NCBI RefSeq assembly: GCF_003149245.1
Contig: NZ_QGDL01000003.1
Coordinates: forward strand, 62,001-126,000
Source: Faecalicatena orotica
Lineage (GTDB): Bacteria; Bacillota; Clostridia; Lachnospirales; Lachnospiraceae
Reading direction: 5' to 3'
DNA length: 64,000 nucleotides
In this document: in pieces, positions 1 to 9,239 of the stretch
Layout: the number at the start of each line of letters is the position of its first letter
Numbering within the stretch: the stretch's first letter is position 1
Position numbers and translations under genes: made by a program
Notes under the pieces: model-generated
The model's input: the letters and a program-made list of their open reading frames with translations, nothing else
The model's database searches: none
What the model was told of the DNA's origin: nothing

Positions 1-1
1 C

Positions 2-634
2 AAGGATAAAACATTCTTAAGGGAACTGTGCGAATACCATGTAAGCGGGCAGCTCAAAGTTGCCCCGGAGCATGTCGCGGATGAAGTCTTAAGTAAAATG
101 GGCAAGCCAAAGCATCAGGTATATGAGGAATTTACAAGAAAATTTCAGGATATGAACAAGAAACTCCATAAACAGCAGTTTCTTGTGCCTTATCTGATGT
201 CTTCCCATCCAGGGTCCGACATGAAAGCGGCTGTGAAGCTTGCAGAATACTGCCGGGATCTGGGATATATGCCGGAGCAGGTACAGGATTTCTATCCGAC
301 TCCGTCCACCATCTCCACATGTATGTACTATACCGGGCTTGACCCGCGTACAATGGAAAAGGTGTATGTACCGAAGAACCCGCATGAGAAGGCACTGCAG
401 AGGGCATTGATCCAGTACAGGAATCCGGATAATTATGACCTTGTGATGGAGGCGCTGAAAAAGGCGGGGCGGATGGATCTGGTCGGGTTTGGGAAACAGT
501 GCCTGATCAGGCCCAGAAAGTTTTCAAGTGAGAAGCACCCTGTGGGGAAACAGACACAGGGAAAAACAAAAGCCGGCAGACCTTTACAAAAGAAGCCTGC
601 CCGCAGCGTCAGCAGGAAAAAAGCCGGAAGGTGA
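2..634 (+). CDS. ygiQ: YgiQ family radical SAM protein, C-terminal part (5' end outside window)
   Basis: The reading frame is open from the window edge, so only the last ~210 residues are present; the ATG at 98 is internal, not a start. The upstream frame reads through [11 protein letters not shown] and VLSKMGKP, stretches characteristic of the C-terminal half of YgiQ-type radical SAM proteins, followed by the conserved [18 protein letters not shown] segment. The 4Fe-4S CxxxCxxC motif would lie upstream of the window. The tail (residues ~150-178 after 98) is Lys/Arg-rich, as is usual in this family. YgiQ proteins are conserved but their reaction is unknown. The stop overlaps GTG codons of the next gene, suggesting co-transcription. 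Confidence 0.9.
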   Translation, partial: KDKTFLRELCEYHVSGQLKVAPEHVADEVLSKMGKPKHQVYEEFTRKFQDMNKKLHKQQFLVPYLMSSHPGSDMKAAVKLAEYCRDLGYMPEQVQDFYPTPSTISTCMYYTGLDPRTMEKVYVPKNPHEKALQRALIQYRNPDNYDLVMEALKKAGRMDLVGFGKQCLIRPRKFSSEKHPVGKQTQGKTKAGRPLQKKPARSVSRKKAGR

Positions 635-657
635 TTAGAGAGAAGAAGGTGTTTGAT

Positions 658-1416
658 GTGAGAATTGCGATTGTAACGGGGGCTTCCTCGGGTATGGGGC
701 GGGAATTTGTCCGACAGCTTCCGTATTTTTACCATAATCTGGATGAGATCTGGATCATTGCCCGCAGGGAGGAGAAACTCGCCGCCCTTGCACAAGGAAG
801 TGCCGTTCCATGCAGGATCTTTGCAGGCGATTTATGCAAGGGTGAGATTTACCAGAAGTTAGAACATGCGTTAAAGGAAGAAACACCGGATATACGGATG
901 CTTGTGAATGCGGCCGGATTCGGGAAGGTAGGTGAGGTGAAGAAGATTGCCCACAGGGAACCGTCAGCCCAGACGGCGATGATTGATCTGAACTGCCGGG
1001 CGCTCACAAGGATGACTCTCATCTGCCTGCCTTACCTGCGCCTTGGGAGCAGGGTTGTGAATCTGGCTTCCGCGGCGGCATTCTGTCCGCAGCCGTCTTT
1101 TGCCGTTTATGCGGCTACGAAATCTTATGTTCTGAGTTTTTCAAGGGCCCTTGGTGCAGAACTGAAGCGCACGGGCATTTATGTGACAGCAGTCTGCCCG
1201 GGACCCGTGGCAACAGAGTTTTTCGATGTCTCGGGAAAACTTCCCAACAAATGGAAGGATGCCGTGATGGCGAAACCGGACAGGGTAGTGAAAAAGGCAC
1301 TTCTCGACGTGAGGAAGAAAAAAGAAATATCCGTTTATGGAATTGCAATGAAGGGCGCAGAGCTTGGCGCGAAGCTTATGCCTCACCGTGTTATCATGGA
1401 TTTACTTTCAAACTAG
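658..1416 (+). CDS. SDR family NAD(P)-dependent oxidoreductase
   Basis: Classical short-chain dehydrogenase fold: N-terminal Rossmann motif TGASSGMG, NAAG in the fourth strand, and a catalytic YAATK (Y-x-x-x-K) with the preceding Ser in NLASAAAF. The PGPVATEFF stretch after the active site is typical. About 252 residues, normal for the family. Two starts are possible: GTG 631, overlapping the ygiQ stop by 4 bases, or GTG 658, which follows AGAAGG by 9 bases and places the Rossmann strand right at the N-terminus as in most homologues. I prefer 658. The substrate cannot be told from sequence; distant relatives act on acyl, sterol or sugar carbonyls. Confidence 0.88.
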   Translation: MRIAIVTGASSGMGREFVRQLPYFYHNLDEIWIIARREEKLAALAQGSAVPCRIFAGDLCKGEIYQKLEHALKEETPDIRMLVNAAGFGKVGEVKKIAHREPSAQTAMIDLNCRALTRMTLICLPYLRLGSRVVNLASAAAFCPQPSFAVYAATKSYVLSFSRALGAELKRTGIYVTAVCPGPVATEFFDVSGKLPNKWKDAVMAKPDRVVKKALLDVRKKKEISVYGIAMKGAELGAKLMPHRVIMDLLSN

Positions 1417-1442
1417 ATATAGAGAATTGAGGAGACATACGA

Positions 1443-2021
1443 ATGAAAAAGATAATAAAGGGAAATCCCGGCTATCTGGATTATAAGAAGAAGGTGGAGA
1501 TCATCCGCACGATTATTTATTTTGCCCTTGTGGCAGCGGTCTTTTTTCTCGGTTACAGCCAGGCCCACACAAAGAAAAATCTTCTGACAATTGTCGCGAT
1601 ACTCGGCTGCCTGCCTGCATCCAAAGCACTGGTGGGGGTGATCACCCGTTTTCCGTATCCTTCCATTGCAAGTATCCGCGCAGAAGAAATTAAAGACAAG
1701 ACAGGGTATATTACGGCGATATATGATATGATTATTACAAGCCGTGAGAAAGTCATGCCGATGGACTGCATCGTGATATCCGGCAATACGATTTTCGGCT
1801 ATACGAATAGTGAAAAAGTGGACGTGAAATATGCGGCCTCCCATATCAGGGGGATTTTGAACCAGAACCAGTTCCCGGATGTATCTGTTAAGATCCTGAA
1901 TAATTACACTGCTTTTCTGGCGAGGGCTGAGGGACTGAATTCCATCGCGGCCGTGGAAAAGAGTGACACAAAGGAACTGGAAGAACAGATGGCACATGTT
2001 ATCTTAAATATTTCAATGTAG
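1443..2021 (+). CDS. Conserved hypothetical membrane protein
   Basis: 192 residues with two closely spaced hydrophobic segments at roughly residues 22-40 and 47-66, then a soluble domain of ~125 residues. A ribosome site (GAGGAGA) precedes the ATG. I recognise it only as an uncharacterised Lachnospiraceae-type protein; no catalytic motif is visible. It sits 12 bases upstream of a pseudouridine synthase gene and probably shares its transcript. The soluble part, with alternating beta and helical stretches, might be a nuclease-like or binding fold, but this is a guess. Confidence 0.6.
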   Translation: MKKIIKGNPGYLDYKKKVEIIRTIIYFALVAAVFFLGYSQAHTKKNLLTIVAILGCLPASKALVGVITRFPYPSIASIRAEEIKDKTGYITAIYDMIITSREKVMPMDCIVISGNTIFGYTNSEKVDVKYAASHIRGILNQNQFPDVSVKILNNYTAFLARAEGLNSIAAVEKSDTKELEEQMAHVILNISM

Positions 2022-2033
2022 GAAGGTTTACGA

Positions 2034-2999
2034 ATGCAGCAGATTATCATTAAAGACAACGAGGCCGGACAGCGGCTGGATAAGATGCTTGCGAAGTATC
2101 TGAATGAGGCGCCGAAGAGTTTTCTCTATAAAATGCTCCGCAAGAAAAATATCACGCTGAATGGGAAAAAAGCGGCGGGAAATGAAAAGCTGGTGAGCGG
2201 TGACGAGGTGAAGCTGTTTCTTTCCGATGAAACGATTGCCAGATTCTCCAGCAGTCTGGTGCAGTATACGAAGGAAAAACTGGATATTCTCTATGAAGAT
2301 GAGAACATCCTGCTGATCAATAAGCCGGCAGGAATGCTTTCCCAGAAAGCGGTGGATTCGGATGAGTCGGTGGTGGAACACCTGATCACATACCTGCTTA
2401 CTTCCGGGCAGCTTTCAGAGCAGGATTTGAAGACGTTTAAGCCTTCTGTCTGCAACCGTCTCGACCGGAATACAAGCGGGATGATCGCCGCAGGGAAAAG
2501 CCTGAAAGGCCTGCAGGAGTTAAGCCGCCTCTTTAAGGACAGGACGCTCGGGAAATATTACCTCTGCCTCGCTGCGGGAAATATAACGGAACCGTCACGG
2601 ATACAGGGGTATTTAGCAAAGGACGAAAAGACGAATCAGGTAACTGTCCGTACCGTGAAGACAGATGGTGCAGACCCGATTGAGACGGAGTACCGCCCCC
2701 TGAAGGCAGACGGGGACGTGACGCTTCTGGAGGTCCACCTGATTACCGGGAAGACGCACCAGATCCGGGCGCATCTGGCTTCAGTAGGACATCCGGTTAT
2801 CGGGGATTATAAGTACGGGAACCGGAATGTTAACGACAGCTACAGGAAAGCTTACGGACTGGAGCACCAGCTCCTTCATGCGTACAGGCTCATCTTCCCG
2901 GAACTGAAAGGGGCACTTTCGAACCTGTCCCAAAAAGAATTTATCGCGCCTCTTACAAAGGAGTTTTGCGAAATAGCAGCAGATAAGGGAGTTTTATAA
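2034..2999 (+). CDS. RluA family 23S rRNA/tRNA pseudouridine synthase
   Basis: 321 residues. The N-terminal S4 RNA-binding domain spans ~12-60 (AGQRLDKML, KNITLNGKK). The catalytic domain carries the family motif NRLDRNTSG with the active-site Asp near residue 144, then GKTHQIRAHLA and HPVIGDYKYG further on. It isomerises uridine to pseudouridine in structured RNA; the target site (RluC or RluD type) cannot be assigned from sequence alone. GGAAGG precedes the ATG. recU begins 1 base after the stop. Confidence 0.92.
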   Translation: MQQIIIKDNEAGQRLDKMLAKYLNEAPKSFLYKMLRKKNITLNGKKAAGNEKLVSGDEVKLFLSDETIARFSSSLVQYTKEKLDILYEDENILLINKPAGMLSQKAVDSDESVVEHLITYLLTSGQLSEQDLKTFKPSVCNRLDRNTSGMIAAGKSLKGLQELSRLFKDRTLGKYYLCLAAGNITEPSRIQGYLAKDEKTNQVTVRTVKTDGADPIETEYRPLKADGDVTLLEVHLITGKTHQIRAHLASVGHPVIGDYKYGNRNVNDSYRKAYGLEHQLLHAYRLIFPELKGALSNLSQKEFIAPLTKEFCEIAADKGVL

Positions 3000-3000
3000 G

Positions 3001-3534
3001 ATGGCTACATGGAATTCCAGAGGGTTAAGGGGATCGACACTGGAAGATCTGATCAACCGTACGAATGAACGATATGAAGAGATGGGGCTGGCGCTGATCC
3101 AGAAGATCCCGACCCCCATTACACCTGTCAGGATAGACAAGGAGCGCCGCCATATTACGCTGGCCTACTTTGACAAGATCAGTACGGTGGATTATATCGG
3201 GGCAGTGCAGGGGATTCCGGTCTGTTTTGATGCAAAGGAATGCAGTGCGGATACATTTCCACTGCAGAACGTGCATGAGCACCAGATGGTATTTATGGAG
3301 AAGTTTGAGAAACAGGGAGGGCTTTCCTTTCTGATTATTTATTACAGCAGCAACAACGAATTATATTATATGAGATACAAAGAAATCAGGAAATTCTGGG
3401 ACAGGGCTTCAGAAGGCGGGCGTAAGAGCTTCCGCTATGAAGAACTGGACCCTGCCTATTTTATGAAACTGAAAAATAATTGTTTTGTGCCATATCTGGA
3501 TTATATACAGAAGGATTTAGACTCCAGGGATTGA
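3001..3534 (+). CDS. recU: Holliday junction resolvase RecU
   Basis: 177 residues, matching Firmicutes RecU. It shows the N-terminal NSRGLRGSTLEDLIN segment, the active-site core with D-Y-x-G in VDYIGAVQGIPVCFDAKEC (metal-binding D and E-x-K-like DAKE), and HQMVFMEKFEKQGG. RecU cleaves four-way junctions in recombination and repair and is confined largely to Bacillota, supporting the taxonomic reading. It follows the pseudouridine synthase gene with no gap. The -35 box of the his promoter overlaps its stop codon. Confidence 0.93.
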   Translation: MATWNSRGLRGSTLEDLINRTNERYEEMGLALIQKIPTPITPVRIDKERRHITLAYFDKISTVDYIGAVQGIPVCFDAKECSADTFPLQNVHEHQMVFMEKFEKQGGLSFLIIYYSSNNELYYMRYKEIRKFWDRASEGGRKSFRYEELDPAYFMKLKNNCFVPYLDYIQKDLDSRD

Positions 3535-3559
3535 CAATGCACAAGAAACTGCGTATAAT
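3531..3559 (+). promoter_or_regulatory. sigma-A promoter of the his operon
   Basis: TTGACA (3531-3536), a 17-base spacer and TATAAT (3554-3559): a perfect consensus promoter. Transcription would start near 3566, leaving a ~45-base leader before hisZ. That is too short for a T-box or peptide attenuator, so no histidine-responsive leader is visible. Confidence 0.85.
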
Positions 3560-3610
3560 TTACAAAGTAATTTAGCGTATTAGCACGATAAAGTGAAAGG
3601 GCATTAAACT

Positions 3611-4861
3611 ATGGAACAGAAATTACATACTCCTGAAGGAGTCAGGGATATTTACAATACAGAATGCAAGAAGAAGCTGTCCGTACAGGGAAAGCTTCTG
3701 GACGTCCTGCACCTCTACGGATATCAGGACATACAGACACCGACATTTGAATATTTTGACGTGTTCAGAAAGGAGATCGGAACCATCTCCTCCCGTGAGC
3801 TATATAAGTTCTTTGACAGGGATGGGAATACACTGGCTCTGCGCCCGGATATTACCCCTTCCATCGCGAGGGCTGCTGCGACGCTGTTTGAGGACGAGGA
3901 GTTCCCGATCCGCCTCTGTTATATGGGGAATACATTCATCAATCATTCCAGCTACCAAGGGAGGCTGAAGGAGAATACCCAGATGGGGGCAGAGCTGATT
4001 GGCGTGGATTCTATAGAAGCTGACGCCGAACTGCTTGCCATGCTTGCAGACGGCCTTAGGAAAGTGGGCCTGAAAGAATTCCAGATCAATATCGGCCACG
4101 TGGACTTTATCCAGAGCCTTCTGGAGGCGACCGGCCTTGAGGAGGAAGAACGGACAGAGATCCATCATCTGATCACGAACAGGAATTATTTTGGTGTAGA
4201 GGAGATTCTGGACAACCGGGATGTTGAAGATACGATCAAACAGGCGTTTCAGATACTTCCCGAACTAATCGGGGATGTGGAAATTTTAAACCAGGCAATG
4301 GAGATTGCACCGAATATCAGTGCGAAGCTGGCTGTTTCCCGCCTGCAGCAGATCTATAAGATACTCACGCTGTACGGGGTACAGGACCATATTACTTTTG
4401 ACCTGAGCATGAGTGGAAGTTATGGTTACTATACCGGAATTATCTTCCGTGCCTATACATATGGAACCGGAGATGCCATTGTACGCGGCGGACGTTATGA
4501 CCATCTTCTTGAGAAATTTGGAAAGAATACGCCGTCCATCGGGTTTGCGGTTATTGTAGATGAACTAATGAGTGCTTTAAGCCGGCAGAAAATACAGATA
4601 GAGGCTGCACATACGAACCTGATCGTCTATACGCAGGCGACGCAGAAATGGGCGATTTCCCTTGCCAGGAACTTCCGTTCAAAAGGAAAGTGCGTAGAGA
4701 TGCTCAAGAGGAATCCGGATGATGAGCGGGAGGAATATCTGGAGTATGGCAGACGGACACAGGCGGTCAGCATGCTGTATCTGAAGGATGACCTGACGAT
4801 CGAGATGGTGAACCTGAAAAACGGGGAAGAGAAGCTGATTAATGCTGGAAAAAGGAAATAG
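3611..4861 (+). CDS. hisZ: ATP phosphoribosyltransferase regulatory subunit HisZ
   Basis: 416 residues, homologous to the catalytic core of class II histidyl-tRNA synthetases but acting as the regulatory partner of short-form HisG. Visible motifs are TPEGVRDIY near the N-terminus, class II motif 2-like LRPDITPSIARAAAT, and RGGRYDHLLEKFG towards the C-terminus. An anticodon-binding domain is lacking, though a ~90-residue C-terminal tail is present. Its presence with a 215-residue HisG shows the hetero-octameric HisZG enzyme. First gene behind the consensus promoter. Confidence 0.93.
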   Translation: MEQKLHTPEGVRDIYNTECKKKLSVQGKLLDVLHLYGYQDIQTPTFEYFDVFRKEIGTISSRELYKFFDRDGNTLALRPDITPSIARAAATLFEDEEFPIRLCYMGNTFINHSSYQGRLKENTQMGAELIGVDSIEADAELLAMLADGLRKVGLKEFQINIGHVDFIQSLLEATGLEEEERTEIHHLITNRNYFGVEEILDNRDVEDTIKQAFQILPELIGDVEILNQAMEIAPNISAKLAVSRLQQIYKILTLYGVQDHITFDLSMSGSYGYYTGIIFRAYTYGTGDAIVRGGRYDHLLEKFGKNTPSIGFAVIVDELMSALSRQKIQIEAAHTNLIVYTQATQKWAISLARNFRSKGKCVEMLKRNPDDEREEYLEYGRRTQAVSMLYLKDDLTIEMVNLKNGEEKLINAGKRK

Positions 4862-4873
4862 AGGAAGTCTGAT

Positions 4874-5521
4874 ATGAGATATTTAACATTTGCCCTCACG
4901 AAAGGGCGTCTTGCGAGTAAAACACTGGAAATGCTTGAAAAACTGGGAATCACATGCGATGAGATGAAGGATAAGAACTCCCGGAAACTGATTTTTGTAA
5001 ATGAAGAACTGAAATTAAAATTCTTTCTGGCAAAGGGGCCGGATGTTCCGACTTACGTGGAATACGGCGCTGCGGACATCGGCGTAGTCGGGAAGGATAC
5101 AATTGTGGAAGAAGGGCGAAAGGTCCATGAAGTGCTGGATTTAGGCTTTGGGAAATGCCGGATGTGCGTGTGCGGACAGGAGGATGCGGCAGAGCTTTTA
5201 AAGCACCATGAACTGATCCGTGTGGCAACGAAGTATCCGAATATTGCGAAGGATTATTTTTACAATAAAAAGCATCAGACAGTAGAGATCATCAAAATGA
5301 ATGGTTCCATCGAGCTGGCGCCGATCGTGGGCCTTTCCGAGGTGATTGTCGACATCGTGGAGACCGGTTCCACATTGAAAGAAAACGGGCTTGTCGTACT
5401 GGAGGAAGTATGCCCGCTTTCCGCCCGGATGATCGTCAACCCGGTAAGTATGCGGATGGAGAATGACAGGATCAAGGAACTGATTATGAATCTTCGGAAT
5501 TTACTACAGGAGGAAGCGTAA
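4874..5521 (+). CDS. hisG: ATP phosphoribosyltransferase HisG, short form
   Basis: 215 residues: the short catalytic subunit lacking the C-terminal ACT-like regulatory domain. It condenses ATP with PRPP in the first, committed step of histidine synthesis. Supporting stretches are LTKGRLASKTLEML at the N-terminus, GAADIGVVGKDTI, RVATKYPNIAKDYF, and the PRPP-binding IVDIVETGSTLKENGL. It depends on HisZ encoded 12 bases upstream. The stop TAA shares its last base with the hisD ATG. Confidence 0.95.
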   Translation: MRYLTFALTKGRLASKTLEMLEKLGITCDEMKDKNSRKLIFVNEELKLKFFLAKGPDVPTYVEYGAADIGVVGKDTIVEEGRKVHEVLDLGFGKCRMCVCGQEDAAELLKHHELIRVATKYPNIAKDYFYNKKHQTVEIIKMNGSIELAPIVGLSEVIVDIVETGSTLKENGLVVLEEVCPLSARMIVNPVSMRMENDRIKELIMNLRNLLQEEA

Positions 5522-6822
5522 TGCGTATAGAGAAATTAGATGAAAGCACGAGACAGAATCTTTTGGATGACCTTTTAAAACGCAGCCCCAACAATTATGG
5601 CCAGTATGAGGCAAGTGTTCATGTGATTCTGGATGAAGTGAAGGAAAAAGGGGACGAGGCAGTCTTTACTTATACGAAGAAATTCGATGGTGCGGATGTA
5701 AATGCGGGGAATATCCTTGTGACGGAAGAAGAAGTGAAAGAGGCCTACGATGCGGTCGATGATTCTCTGATTGAAATCATCAGGAAGTCTTTGAAGAATA
5801 TTGAATCTTATCATGCAAAGCAGATGCAGTACAGCTGGTTTGACAGCAAACCGGACGGCACGCTGCTCGGACAGAAGGTAACGGCGCTTGCACGTGTCGG
5901 TGTATATGTACCCGGCGGCAAGGCAGTGTACCCGTCCTCTGTCCTGATGAACATTATGCCTGCCAAGGTTGCGGGAGTGGATGAGATCGTTATGGCTACG
6001 CCTCCGGGGAAAGACGGAAAGGTGAACCCGACTACGCTGGTTGCCGCAAAAGAGGCCGGTGCGACAGCGGTTTACAAGGTGGGCGGGGCACAGGCGATCG
6101 CCGCGCTGGCTTATGGAACTGAAAGTATTCCGAAGGTAGATAAGATCGTGGGGCCGGGAAACATTTATGTAGCACTTGCGAAAAAGGCAGTATACGGCCA
6201 CGTGAGCATCGATTCCATCGCCGGACCAAGTGAGATCCTCGTACTTGCGGATGAGACTGCCAATCCGAGATATGTTGCTGCGGACCTGCTTTCCCAGGCT
6301 GAACATGATGAGCTGGCATCAGCGATTCTCGTGACAACAAGTGAGGAACTGGCCCGGAAAGTGTCCGCGCAGGTAGATGCATTTGTGAAAGAGCTCTCCA
6401 GGGGAGAGATTATTCAGAAGTCACTGGATAATTATGGACATATACTCGTGGCTGATACGCTTGAGGATGCCATCGCCGCGGCGAACGAGATTGCCTCGGA
6501 GCATCTGGAGATCGTGACAAAAGATCCTTATCAGGTCATGATGAAGATACGCAATGCAGGAGCCATTTTTATCGGGGAATATTCAAGCGAACCGCTGGGG
6601 GACTATTTTGCGGGGCCGAACCATGTCCTGCCGACAAACGGGACCGCCAAGTTCTTCTCACCGCTGTCCGTGGATGATTTCCTGAAGAAATCCAGTATCA
6701 TAGCGTATTCAAAAGAAGCGCTTGAGGCAGTGCATCTGGATATTGAAAAGTTTGCGGAGGCGGAGCAGCTGACCGCCCATGCAAACTCAATCAAAGTCCG
6801 TTTTGAGAAGGAAGAACAATAA
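5521..6822 (+). CDS. hisD: Histidinol dehydrogenase HisD
   Basis: 433 residues. It oxidises L-histidinol to histidine in two NAD-dependent steps with Zn. Diagnostic segments are VGPGNIYVALAKK, DSIAGPSEILVLAD, the metal and base region SQAEHDELASAIL, and NHVLPTNGTAKFFSPLSV. Full length. Start fixed by AGGAGG just before the TAATG overlap with hisG, implying translational coupling. Confidence 0.96.
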   Translation: MRIEKLDESTRQNLLDDLLKRSPNNYGQYEASVHVILDEVKEKGDEAVFTYTKKFDGADVNAGNILVTEEEVKEAYDAVDDSLIEIIRKSLKNIESYHAKQMQYSWFDSKPDGTLLGQKVTALARVGVYVPGGKAVYPSSVLMNIMPAKVAGVDEIVMATPPGKDGKVNPTTLVAAKEAGATAVYKVGGAQAIAALAYGTESIPKVDKIVGPGNIYVALAKKAVYGHVSIDSIAGPSEILVLADETANPRYVAADLLSQAEHDELASAILVTTSEELARKVSAQVDAFVKELSRGEIIQKSLDNYGHILVADTLEDAIAAANEIASEHLEIVTKDPYQVMMKIRNAGAIFIGEYSSEPLGDYFAGPNHVLPTNGTAKFFSPLSVDDFLKKSSIIAYSKEALEAVHLDIEKFAEAEQLTAHANSIKVRFEKEEQ

Positions 6823-6842
6823 ATTGTTTTAGGGAGGGATGT

Positions 6843-7433
6843 ATGATGGACAGGACAGGAAGCTGTATGCGTAAAACGAAGGAGACGGAGATTACTTTAA
6901 CGATCAATCTGGATGGAAGGGGAAAGAACCAGATTGATACGGGAATCGCTTTTTTTGACCATATGCTGGATGGATTTGCAAGGCATGGTTTATTCGATCT
7001 CGAAGTAAAGGTAAAGGGAGACCTGGAGGTAGACTGCCATCATACGGTTGAAGACACAGGCATTGTACTTGGACAGGCAATCGCCAATGCATTGGGTGAC
7101 AAGGCCGGAATCAAACGCTACGGGAGCTTCATGCTTCCGATGGACGAGACACTGGCTTTGTGTGCAATTGACCTGTCAGGGCGCCCCTATCTGAATTACA
7201 GTGCGCCGTTTACCGTGGAAAAAGTCGGCGGTCTGGATACGGAGATGGTCAGAGAATTTTTCTATGCGGTATCTTACAGCGGGGCCATGAACCTGCACCT
7301 GAAGATACTGGATGAGGGCAATAACCACCATATGGCGGAGGCTTTATTTAAAGCATTCGGAAAGGCGCTGGACATGGCGACAATGGAAGAACCGAGAATG
7401 AAAGAGGTGTGGTCCACAAAGGGCAGCCTTTAA
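6843..7433 (+). CDS. hisB: Imidazoleglycerol-phosphate dehydratase HisB
   Basis: 196 residues, the monofunctional dehydratase without the N-terminal phosphatase of enteric HisB. The duplicated Mn-binding motifs are present: DHMLDGFARH and CHHTVEDTG in the first half, HHMAEALFKAFGKAL in the second. GGAGGG at 6833-6838 is 4 bases from the first ATG and 7 from the second at 6846, so the true start may be one codon later. Histidinol-phosphate phosphatase and hisC are not in this operon. Confidence 0.95.
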   Translation: MMDRTGSCMRKTKETEITLTINLDGRGKNQIDTGIAFFDHMLDGFARHGLFDLEVKVKGDLEVDCHHTVEDTGIVLGQAIANALGDKAGIKRYGSFMLPMDETLALCAIDLSGRPYLNYSAPFTVEKVGGLDTEMVREFFYAVSYSGAMNLHLKILDEGNNHHMAEALFKAFGKALDMATMEEPRMKEVWSTKGSL

Positions 7434-7455
7434 TCGGATAAAGGAGAGATGACAA

Positions 7456-8739
7456 ATGAGTTACAAGAGATTGACTCCCTGCATTTTTATTGATGGCGGG
7501 AAGGCTGTAAAATGGTTTGATGACAGAGAAGTGATCGCGGAAGACGTAGTTTCTCTTGCAAAGCATTATGGAGAAATGGGTGCGGATGAGCTGATTATCT
7601 TTGATTTATCCAGCTCTGATGAAGAACACGAGGAATCCATCGACCTGATGAAGCGGATCAACCGTGTCATCAGCATCCCGATGGTTGCGGGTGGAAATAT
7701 CCGCAGACAGGAGGATGTGAAGAAGATTCTGTATGCAGGCGCGAAGCGTGCAATGCTGAACTTTTCCAAACACCTGTCCATAGACCTGATTGAGGAGGTA
7801 TCCAAGCGTTTCGGCAAAGAGCGGATTGCCGTGTCCCTGAATGATTTTGATGCGCTGTTCAAACAGCAGCACCTGATTGAGGAGTACAGCACGGAGATTA
7901 TCTTTATGCACAGGCTGGACCTGAATTCAGTCATGAATGTGACGCAGATTCCATGTGTCGTAGTAACCGATACAATGGAACAGGAGGAAATACTGAAGAT
8001 TCTGAAATGCAGTGGTGTAAAAGGGGTATCCGGTATGTTCATCAGCCAGCGGGATATGGACTTTAATTCGTTTAAGAATATCTGTACATCAGAGGGGATT
8101 AAGATGACCTCATTCGAGAGCATGATGGATTTTTCAGAGTTTAAATTGAATTCAGACGGACTGCTCCCGGTCATCGTTCAGGATTACAAGACAAATGAAG
8201 TGCTGATGATGGCCTATATGAACGAGGAGGCTTTCGAGCATACCGTGAAATCCGGACGGATGACATATTACAGCAGGAGCCGGAAGGAACAGTGGGTGAA
8301 GGGCGAGACCTCCGGACATTACCAGTACGTAAAGACACTGACGATCGACTGCGACAAGGATACACTGCTTGCGAAGGTAGAACAGGTTGGTGCCGCCTGC
8401 CACACAGGTAACCGTACATGCTTCTTCCAGCCCGTAGTGGGGAGCGATTACGATGCAAAGAATCCGCTCCAGGTATTTGAGTCCGTATATGAAACGATTC
8501 TGGACCGGAAACGGAATCCGAAGGAAGGATCCTATACAAACTATCTGTTCGATAAGGGAATCGATAAAATACTGAAGAAGGTCGGAGAGGAGGCGACGGA
8601 GATCGTCATTGCCGCCAAGAATCCGAACCCGGAAGAAATTAAATATGAGATGTCCGATTTCCTCTACCACGCAATGGTTCTCATGGTGGAGCGGGGAATT
8701 ACATGGGATGATATTACAAATGAACTTGCAGACAGATAA
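7456..8739 (+). CDS. hisI: HisF-like (degenerate) - HisI - HisE fusion protein
   Basis: 427 residues in three parts. Residues ~1-215 form a HisA/HisF-type TIM barrel ([20 protein letters not shown]). Residues ~226-330 are phosphoribosyl-AMP cyclohydrolase HisI, with Zn/Mg motifs [16 protein letters not shown] and [11 protein letters not shown]. Residues ~340-427 are phosphoribosyl-ATP pyrophosphatase HisE ([25 protein letters not shown]). HisI and HisE look fully active and catalyse steps 2 and 3. In the barrel, the catalytic Asp of the HisF CLDVKDG motif aligns with Phe in CIFIDGG, and the second catalytic Asp aligns with Asn in VSLND. The barrel is therefore probably not a cyclase and may be structural or allosteric. 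Last gene of the operon, followed by a terminator. Confidence 0.92.
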   Translation: MSYKRLTPCIFIDGGKAVKWFDDREVIAEDVVSLAKHYGEMGADELIIFDLSSSDEEHEESIDLMKRINRVISIPMVAGGNIRRQEDVKKILYAGAKRAMLNFSKHLSIDLIEEVSKRFGKERIAVSLNDFDALFKQQHLIEEYSTEIIFMHRLDLNSVMNVTQIPCVVVTDTMEQEEILKILKCSGVKGVSGMFISQRDMDFNSFKNICTSEGIKMTSFESMMDFSEFKLNSDGLLPVIVQDYKTNEVLMMAYMNEEAFEHTVKSGRMTYYSRSRKEQWVKGETSGHYQYVKTLTIDCDKDTLLAKVEQVGAACHTGNRTCFFQPVVGSDYDAKNPLQVFESVYETILDRKRNPKEGSYTNYLFDKGIDKILKKVGEEATEIVIAAKNPNPEEIKYEMSDFLYHAMVLMVERGITWDDITNELADR

Positions 8740-8765
8740 GAGGCGGGAAGTTCTAGTAAGGGCAC

Positions 8766-8806
8766 AAAAGGCATATGATATGTTAGACGTATCATATGCC
8801 TTTTTT
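8766..8806 (+). terminator. Rho-independent terminator of the his operon
   Basis: Arms AAAAGGCATATGATA (8766-8780) and TATCATATGCC (8790-8800) pair around a short loop and run into TTTTTT. It lies 27 bases after the hisIE stop and just before the ribosome site of the next gene. Confidence 0.85.
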
Positions 8807-8827
8807 AAACCAAGGAGGTCGTGAACC

Positions 8828-9142
8828 ATGAATGAATCAGAGGCGCGGCGCCGTGAACTGCTCCGCCAGACAAGAAAGCTTTATAACGAGGACGGCTTTG
8901 TACCGGCAGTACATCCACGTTACGGTAATATCTACAATAACCTGTATGACGACGGTATGCAGGAAAGGCCGAAAAACAGTTTTTTCTTCCGTTTGTCACT
9001 CGGCATTCTCTGCTTCGTCTGTTATGTCTGGATGGATTACGGAAAAGTAAATGTGGCAAATGTCAGCAGCGACAAGATCGTAAACCAGATTGAAAAGCAG
9101 ATGGATATGAAAGATATTGAGGCTGTATGGAAGAATCTTTAG
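8828..9142 (+). CDS. Small single-pass membrane protein, unknown function
   Basis: 104 residues with a charged N-terminal ~50 residues (N-in by the positive-inside rule), one transmembrane segment at ~52-70 (FRLSLGILCFVCYVWM) and a ~35-residue extracytoplasmic tail. AAGGAGG precedes the ATG by 9 bases. Bounded on both sides by terminators (8766-8806 and 9178-9213), so it is probably a monocistronic unit. No known family recognised. Confidence 0.65.
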   Translation: MNESEARRRELLRQTRKLYNEDGFVPAVHPRYGNIYNNLYDDGMQERPKNSFFFRLSLGILCFVCYVWMDYGKVNVANVSSDKIVNQIEKQMDMKDIEAVWKNL

Positions 9143-9177
9143 CTGAAGTATGCTTACGGCCAGATGTGGTGATTGCC

Positions 9178-9213
9178 AAAAGCGGCGGGATATCAGCGTC
9201 CTGCCGTTTTTTT
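9178..9213 (+). terminator. Rho-independent terminator
   Basis: Stem AAAAGCGGCGGGA / TCCTGCCGTTTTTTT with an 8-base loop, ending the transcript of the small membrane protein gene. One G.T-type imperfection lies in the stem. Confidence 0.75.
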
Positions 9214-9239
9214 GTTGTTATCGGGTATTTCTAAATTCA

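Noticed and set aside
631-657. GTG 631 as the start of the short-chain dehydrogenase
   Set aside because: It would add nine residues before the Rossmann strand and has no ribosome site; GTG 658 has AGAAGG at 9 bases.
3535-3610. Possible histidine T-box or attenuator before hisZ
   Set aside because: The leader after the promoter is only ~45 bases and contains no T-box motif or His-rich peptide.
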